From assembly GCA_009869945.1 (NCBI GenBank), contig WIXG01000704.1, forward strand, positions 1-25,570: DNA of 25,570 nucleotides. The letters run 5' to 3'. This document shows, piece by piece, positions 11,515-18,835 of the stretch. The notes beneath the pieces are model-generated. The model was given only the letters and a program-made list of their open reading frames with translations, was not told the DNA's origin and made no database searches. Each line of letters opens with the position of its first letter. The stretch's first letter is position 1. The stretch comes from Mesaphorura yosii. Lineage: Eukaryota; Arthropoda; Collembola; Poduromorpha; Tullbergiidae. A program made the position numbers and the translations under genes.

Positions 11515-11961
11515 TCAGCTGCCGATGTATTTCGTATGCGTCCCCTTCACGACGAGCTCTCCCGTCCGCCTGTTGAGGATGTCGACGGAGAGGAAGGCAA
11601 GGCGCTTCCCCACCTTCTCCGTCCTGCACTCGATGAGGATCTCCTCCCCCACCGCCACCGCCTTCATGTACTGCAGGTTGAGCTGAATGCTGAGCCCCGT
11701 CATGCCGGAGTGGCGAGGGATATGTGGGTTCGGGTGCGAGGCAAGCGCGGCGCTCGACAAGTTATCCACGAGCTGGGCGGAGAAACCCCCGTGGAGTGTT
11801 CCGGCACTGTTGCAGTCCTCCTTCGTCAGCTTCAGCAGCCCCGTCAGCGCCCCATCGCCCCCGGCGAGGATCTGTACGCGAGCGATGTGCCGGTCGAAGC
11901 CGCCTGGTTTGAGTACCGTCTGCAGGTACCGCTTGATGAGCTCCACACCCGCACCAGACAT
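11515..11961 (-). CDS. Acyl-CoA thioesterase 13-like (THEM2/PaaI hotdog family)
   Basis: 148 residues from the Met at 11961, close to the usual 140 of ACOT13. The fold signature NSAGTLHGGFSAQLVD holds the expected active-site residues: Asn51, His57, Gly58 and Asp66, matching Asn50, His56, Gly57 and Asp65 of human THEM2. The C-terminal part (GLSIQLNLQYMKAV, GKRLAFLSVDI, GTHTKYIG) follows the family through to its end, so the gene looks intact and single-exon. Expected reaction: hydrolysis of long-chain acyl-CoA to fatty acid and CoA in cytosol or at mitochondria, as a homotetramer. The frame stays open upstream to a Met at 12045; those 28 extra residues (with several Arg and no acidic residues near the start) could be a mitochondrial targeting extension, but family comparison favours the shorter start. 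Confidence 0.9.
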   Translation of the reverse strand: MSGAGVELIKRYLQTVLKPGGFDRHIARVQILAGGDGALTGLLKLTKEDCNSAGTLHGGFSAQLVDNLSSAALASHPNPHIPRHSGMTGLSIQLNLQYMKAVAVGEEILIECRTEKVGKRLAFLSVDILNRRTGELVVKGTHTKYIGS

Positions 11962-12045
11962 GACAAATGTCAATTGAATCGCTTCGTAACTGCTACCAGA
12001 CTGCCAGCTGACAGCTGGGCAGCGAACACATGCAAATCTTCTCAT

Positions 12046-12517
12046 ACTTGCATGAATTGTGCGAGTGGAGCCTGAGTGAATTGCGAGTCCAAAGTGCCAA
12101 GGTCGAGTGCAGCGTGAAGTAGGCGAGCACGAAGCTCTGCTCGCATTGCGTAATCACCTTTTCAAACTCACACGGGCAGGTTATATGCCCAGTAACGGGC
12201 GCCTGCTTCAGCAACTGCTTTTGCTTGTGAGCTCGTGTTGTGTCTGAACAAAGACAAGAATAGACGCGACGCGGTAGTGACCTTTGCCTCGGCCCTTGAG
12301 TGATGAAGGCGAGATATGATGAAGAACCTTCGTTATCTGGAAATGATTCACGAAAGATGAGCTAAATCGAGATACAAATTCTAATCCCATATCTTGCACG
12401 CTGGCAGCGATCCACATCGCTCCAACTTATTGTGAACCATTGCGAAAGTTTCGTCGTGTCCTTCGTGGCCAAGAGTTTTTTTAATAAGCTTTCGGAAAAT
12501 TAAAGTGGAAGCCAAAA
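12046..12517. other. Intergenic
   Basis: Separates the divergent thioesterase (-) and CS-alpha-beta protein (+) genes, so it should hold both promoters. No clear TATA box or other motif was recognised. Confidence 0.4.
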
Positions 12518-13128
12518 ATGGTTTGCTTAGGAATTCGGAGCCACGTGCATTTTCTTTTGCTGCTTCTGGTCCACTTCCTACGAATTACTTTGTCGGAAGT
12601 AAATTTCTCAACCTCGGTCCCTCCAAACAGCTTTGACACGTCCGTTAGGCATCGATGGTGCGAGGCGAATCCCACCCACCTTTTATGTGGCGCGATTGCA
12701 GTTGTCCACACGGTGGTAAGACATTTTGGGGACAGTTTCATTAAATTTACACGCGTCATGTGCTCACATGCATTTTTTTTAATCGACAGCTCTCGCATTT
12801 TCCCATCAACGCCAACGCGCTGATTCGACACTGCGACATTTTCAAAATCACGCCACACTGCTGCGCGCAGTTTTGCTTGCCGGGCGCTGGTGGGACCTGC
12901 GACGCGGCCACGGGCGCCTGCTTCTGCAAGCCGGCAGGACTCCCTGACGTCTGCGACCTTCTCATTCACACCGAAGCAACTCCGCCAGGCGAGCTGACCG
13001 CCACAGACGTCGGCGTCCTGGACGCGTGCAAGCGAAAGTGTTCGGCCAACCCGAACGGATGCACGCGGGCTGCAGCCTCGACAGACGGAGTCGGCGTCGT
13101 CTGCTTCTGCTACTGCGAGCCTGCCTAA
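12518..13128 (+). CDS. Secreted cysteine-rich protein with two CS-alpha-beta-like modules, two exons
   Basis: Exons 12518-12715 and 12790-13128, with a phase-0 GT-AG intron of 74 bp (GTAAGA donor, CGACAG acceptor), give 178 residues. A hydrophobic leader (HFLLLLLVHF) makes a signal peptide of about 26 residues. Module 1 has C91-x3-C95, C103 and C110-x-C112, with C81 as the likely first cysteine and an extra C90. Module 2 has C121 as likely first cysteine, C146-x3-C150, C157 and C171-x-C173, plus an extra C175. Both show the CxxxC...C...CxC pattern of the knottin/defensin superfamily, separated by an acidic-Pro spacer (about 122-143). Exon 1 adds C48 and C57 of unknown pairing. Probably an antimicrobial or other secreted protein; unlike the precursor at 9306-9689 there is no dibasic site between modules. 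AATAAA at 13186-13191. Confidence 0.75.
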
Positions 13129-13464
13129 TTTGTGTACTGCAAATGTTAATTCGCCTTCTAAAAATCACCCTGGCTGTCTGATCCGAATAAAATTTTATTA
13201 CTACTGCAAGAACACTCAAAAATGGAAGCGGTATAACCATGAATTCTTCCTCGTAACGTCAATTGGCGGTGCTTCAGCAGGGATGCCCCGGTGGGTAGCA
13301 GAGTTTGTGATGGTCGCGTGGGTTAGGGCTCTCAGGCCCACAACACCAGCCCCGAGGGCACTTTGTTCGTGTGTAGCATCCGTTGGTTCGAAATGTTTGC
13401 CGGCGCTATACGAGATTAAAAACTTAATCAGTCGCCTTTCTCCTTCGCTAAGCTGCGATGCGAC
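13129..13464. other. Convergent intergenic region
   Basis: Lies between the plus-strand gene ending at 13128 and the minus-strand gene ending at 13465. Apart from the palindromic poly(A) element nothing is recognised. Confidence 0.45.
13186..13199. promoter_or_regulatory. Palindromic bidirectional polyadenylation signal
   Basis: AATAAAATTTTATT is a perfect palindrome that presents AATAAA on both strands. It lies 58 bp past the stop of the plus-strand gene ending at 13128, and about 265 bp past the stop of the convergent gene at 13465, so one element could serve both. Confidence 0.6.
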
Positions 13465-13704
13465 TCAGCTTAGTTTTAAACTTGCCCGAATTGCCTTCAG
13501 CTGGGAGCTTGAATAACTTGCTCGTGCCCAGCGGCCACCCGACTCGGAGCCCGACTCATCATCTCCGCCGGCATCCGCGTCTTCAAAATATTCATCCTCC
13601 CCGTCGTCTACCTCTTCTTCGAGTTCCTCCTCTTGCTGAGCAAAAGCCGTCCCGACGAAAAACAGTGCCAGCACGCCGAAAGCGAGCAAAATGCGGAGCC
13701 GCAT
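13465..13704 (-). CDS. Small secreted acidic precursor with basic C-terminal tail
   Basis: 79 residues, single exon. Residues 1-22 are a clear signal peptide (MRLRILLAFG..., cleavage after TAFA). Residues 23-57 are almost entirely Glu, Asp, Gly and Ser. Residues 58-79 are cysteine-free and positively charged (Arg58, Arg61, Lys70, Arg73, Lys77) with alternating hydrophobic residues. This layout of leader, acidic propiece and short basic tail is that of many linear antimicrobial peptide precursors, but there is no clear dibasic site and no family match I can name. A minus-strand TATAAA at 13793-13798 lies 89 bp upstream of the ATG. It may equally be a secreted acidic structural or signalling protein. 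Confidence 0.6.
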   Translation of the reverse strand: MRLRILLAFGVLALFFVGTAFAQQEEELEEEVDDGEDEYFEDADAGGDDESGSESGGRWARASYSSSQLKAIRASLKLS

Positions 13705-14195
13705 TGAGAAGGTGCGAAATTACGAGTTTAAAGTTTACAATTCTCAGTTCAAAAATTTAAACGTTGCAGTGACATTGTTCAACGTAAGCAGTTTTATAGA
13801 TTGAGGGAGGAAAAGCAGTTCCGTTCCTTTCTGTATTCATTTCCTTCCAGTCTTGGAATTGCACTTAAAACTTGTCTGACAAATTTAAATTCATGATGGG
13901 ATTTTATTTTCCTGTTGCTGTGTTTTTTTTCCACGGCAGCCACGAGGAAAGGCCGGCTAAAGGAGTCATCAACAGGAAGGCAGCGTAAAGCACAGATGAT
14001 CTAATATTTGATGTGAAATCAAAAGTATTGATCCGAGCCCCTGCCGCCGAGCCGCTGGCGGGCTTTCGCTTTGAAGATTTTGCTTGAAATACGGCTGTAT
14101 CACAGGCCAGCTCAGCATTTCAATCGCAATCAGTGCAAGGAATTGGAGAATTGAATTTTGTAGAAAAGACGTCGAGATGAATCGCCGTAACGTCG
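13705..14195. other. Divergent intergenic region
   Basis: Contains the putative TATA box of the minus-strand gene starting at 13704 and the upstream region of the small cysteine-rich peptide gene. Short overlapping frames near 13969-14226 show no recognisable coding signal. Confidence 0.4.
13793..13798 (-). promoter_or_regulatory. Putative TATA box
   Basis: Minus-strand TATAAA in a CTATAAAAC context, 89 bp upstream of the ATG at 13704. Position fits a core promoter with a 5' leader of about 60 bp. Confidence 0.4.
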
Positions 14196-14446
14196 ACGAA
14201 ACTGCAGCTGAAGCTGACGCTTGCATTCATTCTGCTTGGATTTCTGGTGCTGATCACCGCGCTCGGAGCAAACGCAGACGCCAACGCCAATGCGGGACCG
14301 CCGTACTGTCGCAAGGTTTGTAAGGACGGAGGCTGCAGGAAAGTCTGCGACTAATTCGACTTACAAAATTGGAATAAATTCTAAATTCATTGCAGTGCCG
14401 ACGGCAAATTTGCAGTTGCGGTTGCTGGCGCTGGTTTACTGACTGA
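14196..14446 (+). pseudogene. Small cysteine-rich secreted peptide gene, start codon apparently lost
   Basis: A frame beginning ACG AAA CTG CAG at 14196 encodes a classic signal peptide (TLAFILLGFLVLITALGANA) followed by a short peptide with CRKVCKDGGC. There is no in-frame ATG: a TGA lies 18 bp upstream of the ACG and the only nearby ATG (14177) is in another frame. The simplest reading is ATG to ACG at the start. Read straight on, the frame stops at 14352-14354 (52 codons). A 53-bp phase-0 GT-AG intron (14343-14395) would instead add CRRQICSCGCW and stop at 14446, giving a CxxxC...CxC arrangement like the other peptides here. AATAAA at 14449-14454. Alternatives: non-ATG initiation, an unseen upstream exon, or a sequencing error. 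Confidence 0.5.
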
Positions 14447-14619
14447 AAAATAAAGAAACTACTATTCACTCGTGAAGGCATTGCTACTCGACCACATTTT
14501 ACGTAAAACTTTGTGTTTCCGTCCTTTTTGCGTCAGCATGAAAGAACTCCGTTCGACAGCAATAAAACGACATCACAGGCAGAAATTCTCATTCATTAGC
14601 AGAAATTTGCAAAATTAAA

Positions 14620-15591
14620 ATGAGTCAACGATTTTCCGTATTTGTCTTTCTTCCACTTGTCGCTTTTGCCGCTGCGTTCTGGCAGCAACAGCAACAGCAG
14701 ATTGAGGAGATGGGCTTTCCCCGTTTTAAATACCCGACTCCACGAGTGCCGTCGTGGGCGATGCCGATGATGCCGGCGCCTGCGCCGCCGCCCGCAGCGA
14801 AGCCCCCAGCAGCCAGGACCAGAGAGCCCCAAAATTTCGCTCCCACTGCCCCCACGCTCACGCCTCCGTCGACGGGGAAGGTTTACACAGTCGGAATTAT
14901 GATGTTTCACAACGTCGAAGTGCTCGACTTTGCCGGGCCCTTTGAAGTCTTCGCGGTTGGCGGGAACGTCCACGGTCGATTCAAGGCGCTCACTGTCTCC
15001 GACAAGAAAACCGTCTCGGCGCTGAATGGACTGTCGATCGTCGTCGATCACGTTTTTGGAGAGCGGCGCTTCCCCAAGCTGGACATCATAGTCGTTCCGG
15101 GCAGCAACGAAAACGCAACGAACGCGGCCTTGAACAATCCCGTGTAAGGAAATCCTTGACTGCTTTTAGGCGCGCGCAAGTTTTCAAGATTTTACTCTCA
15201 AAATACGTACAGGTACGTGAAATGGATCCAGCGCACAGCCCCCGAAGCCGAGTACATTCTTTCCGTATGCACGGGCGTCAATTTTCTGTGCCGTACCGGG
15301 CTCGTCGATGGCCTCACCCTCACAACCCACCACCAAGCCTTCCACATGGCCGAGCGGGAGTGTCCCAACTCGCGCCTCGTGAGAAGACGGCGCTTCACGG
15401 ACAACGGACGCATTTTCACATCGGCCGGAATCTCGGCGGGCATCGACCTGAGTCTCTATTTCACAAAGAAGATTGTGGGGCGTGATGGGTCGAACGCAGT
15501 CGCCGAGCGAATGGAGTACGACTGGAAGGATTATGACTACGATCCGAGCACGGGGCCGATTTCAAATGGAAGCCCTACGTGGATGAGTTGA
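14620..15591 (+). CDS. Secreted DJ-1/PfpI superfamily protein, isonitrile hydratase-like
   Basis: Exons 14620-15143 and 15213-15591 join across a 69-bp GT-AG intron (GTAAGG donor, TACAG acceptor) to 300 residues. Residues 1-19 are a signal peptide, followed by a Gln run (22-27) and a Pro/Ala-rich spacer to about 85. The class I glutamine-amidotransferase-like fold follows: DFAGPFEVF with Asp103 and Glu109, then the nucleophile elbow SVCTG with Cys194, TTHHQAF with His, and FTSAGISAGIDLSLYF. This arrangement is typical of bacterial isonitrile hydratase and AraC-linked GATase1 proteins rather than animal DJ-1. The family hydrates isonitriles to N-formamides or acts as glyoxalase/protease; the true substrate is unknown. 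The leader and intron show a eukaryotic gene, so bacterial origin would be an old transfer. AATAAA at 15661-15666. Confidence 0.85.
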
Positions 15592-16376
15592 AAGCACACG
15601 CCATTTCATTTCAGGGGCTATTTCAATCGCCTGCGCCTGCCTGAAAACAAACCACTTGAGAATAAACACATTAAATTATTACTACTTTTGTTTCTGGTGC
15701 TTAGTGCTACAGTTCACCGTCTGACGTCATTAATTTGTATACGCGTTCAAGTTTGATCATAACTGAAGTAGTCAAATATGGCTATTTGAATCTTCGTACT
15801 GACCAATCAGATTTCATCGCTCCCTTTTATGAATCCCCAGAATTACACTTGTATATCTTAAGTTTCGCGAACGTTACTTTTTGCAATTGATTTTCTTATG
15901 TCGTGCCGAATATTTGATGTGAGTTTAATCACTTTCACGTCCTCCTCATCAGGATTTGTTTATGAATTAAAAAATTCCTACGTATTCCACGTGTCAACTC
16001 GAATAAATACTTAAATCAATCTTTTTTGAGCACGTAGCCCGACAACGATATACTGGGGAATTCTCTACTCTTGTCATTCCAATCCTTCTACCTTTAGCAT
16101 GTACAAGGACACATCCACTCTCTTTCTATTGCTATGCATGCATTATTTAATTTAAATTTTTTTTATAGGATCACACTCGCAGAGACCGGAGTGAGCAGAG
16201 CTGCCGTCCTGTTCATGTCATAAGTTATGCACCCGGTGAAGCAAGAAGCAGGAATCACCTTGAACATATTTTCATGCTCTCACCTTAAAATTTTAAAAGA
16301 ATTTTACGACATAAATGCGCGAGACATGCGAGGACGGACTTCAGTTTTCACTGAACTGAGCTGCACTCCACTGGCC
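15592..16376. other. Intergenic and receptor upstream region
   Basis: AT-rich. Open frame extends from 16227 into the receptor, with extra Mets at 16227 and 16326, and a possible acceptor (TTTTTATAG) near 16168, so a short 5' exon is possible. Otherwise nothing is recognised. Confidence 0.4.
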
Positions 16377-17607
16377 ATGGCATCCCAAGAGACCATCAAC
16401 ATTTACGCGTTCATGTCCTCTATCCGGTACAAGATCGGATGTCTGCCGTACAAGGTGGTCAAGGTCAAGAGTAACCTTTACACAGGCAGGTGCATGGGTG
16501 GGACTCGTTTTCATAGAAATCTGTGGAAAGCATTCACTGTGCTGAACCTGTCCTTAAAAGCTGTGTACGGTTTCGGGCTGGGTGGTTGGTACGAGTTGAT
16601 GGAGCCGCTGACTCTAATCGAGCGTTGTCAGTACTACCATCTCATCACCGTGGAGGGTTTTGCGTTTGGATTTCATTTTCTCACTCTTCTCTTCTGTGAC
16701 CGCGTTAGAACACTCGCGAATGGCATGTTCACCCTCAACACCCGCATTCGTAAGACCAAAAGTTATTTTTCGTTTCGGGTCTTGTCTTTCTCCTTCACAG
16801 TTTTCTGGCTCTCTGTGCCACATTTCTTTGCCAGATACGTTCCTCCATCTGGATCCGACCGACAAGGACGGAACAGAGTTGTACTACAAAGCCATGGCCC
16901 TGGTCATCTTCGCGTCCACTCCTCTGGTCATTCCCATCTGTGCTGGACTTATTCATTTCCAGGTTCACTTCACCGGTTTCTTCGAAGGACGTCTCCTTTG
17001 GGTCCTTGCTCTACCTGTCCCGGTCGCGTTCATGGTTCTCTTAGACTGGATGATTGTGGACATGTACGTGGCCCATGCTCTGATCTATGTCAACAATACG
17101 CTTCGGACCACGCGGCAGCTGGAGGAGAAGGTTGAGCAGGAAGGTCCGCTCGCGGTCCCCCGGGTCATGTCCATGTTCCGTGCCCTCACAGTGTTCCACA
17201 ACTATGCCATGGAGGACTGTAAGCAGATTACAGGCGCGTCCGTCTTTGTCTCGGGCTGCATCATGATTTCCTCCCTCTACCTTCTTGTGGGCCATGCGGA
17301 TCATGTGGGATCCCTCATTCTCCTCTTGGCTGCCTTCATCTTCTTCATTATCTTCATCATGACCAAAGTGTGTTTGGAGGTGGCAGCGTACATCAGCTCC
17401 TCTTCGAAGCGTTTGCTGGAGGCTCTAGGACGTGCTACGGTTGAAGGAGGCGGAGACTCGAAGAAGACCTTTCAGAAGGAGCTGCGAGCCCTAAGACCCT
17501 TGAGGGTGCTTGCAGGCTCCTTCGTCGTGGTTTCTCCTCACACATTCCCGTACCTCATGAGTGACATTGTGCTGAGTAATGTGGTGAACCTTCTCCTCCT
17601 GTCCTAA
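16377..17607 (+). CDS. Gustatory/odorant-type seven-transmembrane chemoreceptor, two exons
   Basis: Exons 16377-16749 and 16835-17607 join across an 85-bp phase-1 GT-AG intron (GTAAGA donor, TTTGCCAG acceptor) to 381 residues, normal for insect Gr/Or ligand-gated channels. The start at 16377 was chosen for its GGCCATGGC context; the frame is open further upstream. The protein has an N-terminal IRYKIGCLPYKV segment, several hydrophobic helices, a loop containing LHLDPTDKDG, and the conserved family C terminus: LRPLRVLAGSF followed by TFPYLMSDIVLSNVVNLLLL. It should sit in the dendritic membrane of chemosensory neurons as a tetrameric cation channel; the ligand cannot be inferred. No lesions seen. 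It is related to, but clearly diverged from, the pseudogene at 7495-8696, and converges on the zinc-finger remnant at 17685. Confidence 0.85.
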
Positions 17608-17684
17608 AAAGAGGCCAGTACCCACTCAGATCTGAATAATTGAGTTTATTAAGTACCAATACATGAAAGACCCTTAAAAATACC

Positions 17685-18078
17685 TTACATTTTAGCTGTG
17701 CGTGAATTTGCCTGCTCCTTCCTCGAAGGGCACGTCGGCTTGTGCCGACCCAAGGCTGGCTTCCCGCGAAATCCGATGCCGCATTCCCTGCACATGAAAG
17801 ACGTGTGGCCGGAGTGGATCTTCAGATGTTTGTTCCTCTTGCTTGTCCCAGTGAAATGCTTCTCACAAACTTCGCACGCATGAGGCTTGATTCCGGCATG
17901 CCGCCGAAGGTGGTCACGGAGGTGCTTCGATTACCTAAACCTGCGAGGGCATTGAGTGCAAGGGTGCGGCTTCTCGCCAGTGTGGATAAGCAGTTGTTTG
18001 AAAAGATTCTCCGTCCTTGCAAATGACCTGTGGCAGTACGTGCACTCGTGCTCACGCCGATGGATCTTTCCCAAGTAG
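17685..18078 (-). pseudogene. C2H2 zinc-finger protein 3' part with in-frame stop
   Basis: The minus strand encodes four C2H2 fingers in succession: HECTYCHRSFARTENLF, a linker HTGEKPHPC, CTQCPRRFR then a TAA stop, SKHLRDHLRRH, CEVCEKHFTGTSKRNKHL...H, and CRECGIGFRGKPALGRHKPTC, ending at a stop at 17685-17687. The TAA occupies exactly one variable finger position, between FR and SKHL, with frame and spacing kept on both sides, so it is a nonsense substitution rather than an intron end. AATAAA for this strand at 17645-17650 marks a natural 3' end. Homology stops near 18078 with no start codon and no good splice acceptor. Likely a pseudogene or 5'-truncated copy of a DNA-binding transcription factor gene. 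Confidence 0.8.
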
Positions 18079-18835
18079 CACCAGCGGTGGGAAAATCAAC
18101 TATTACACGTGGGGTTGATTTTGGGAGTTATACGTGGGGTTTGCACCCGGGGACCACAAGTATATTTCAAGGAGGTAGGCACGTGGGCATACCACTGCCT
18201 TACCAAAGTGGGCTTGCCCTTGAGTTTCACTTAATGCGCAAGCGCTTTGAACATAAAGTGCGATGTTTTCACACGGAATATGCGAATTTTATTGGCATTT
18301 ATATACATGGCCTATACGCGATTAGCGCAGATAATTTGCGAGCTTTGGCAAACAACTGTTACACAGAAAAGCCTCATTATATTCAATTAGTTAATTAATT
18401 AATACATTACATTACAATTATCTTATTAGTTTCTGATTTACAAATGGTATACAAAGGGGCCAGTACATATGTCTCTGCTAATGGTACAAGGCATTAAACG
18501 AAATTGCTTGCCAGTATATCGATACGATACGAATTATTGAGCTATTAAGTTCTTGCACCTCAAATATGTTAAGCTTGGAAGTAGGAATTGGGTAACATTT
18601 AACATTTTTTAGCTTTCTAAAAGTGCTAGCCTCAGTGTAGACATGATCATTATCACATTCAAATCACATACTCAAATGCTCCTCTCTCCAGGAGCGAAAT
18701 GACCCAAAGAAGGGAATACATTTTATTACATTTTGACAAAATATGACATTGAAATAATTCCATATAATGAAAATTGGTTCCATACATTTGGTTGAGACTG
18801 CCGTTCGCAATGCTCGGTGTGCGACGTTGTTATAT
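18079..18835. other. Intergenic, possible mobile-element remnant
   Basis: Two near-identical motifs (ACACGTGGGGTTG near 18105 and ATACGTGGGGTTT near 18131) lie beside the abrupt end of zinc-finger homology and suggest an inserted repeat. An open frame at 18030-18398 has no recognisable domain. TTTATT at 18722-18727 is the likely poly(A) signal of the ionotropic receptor. Confidence 0.35.

Noticed and set aside
18030..18398. 122-codon plus-strand frame
   Set aside because: It overlaps the zinc-finger exon in antisense and then runs through repeat-like sequence without a recognisable domain.
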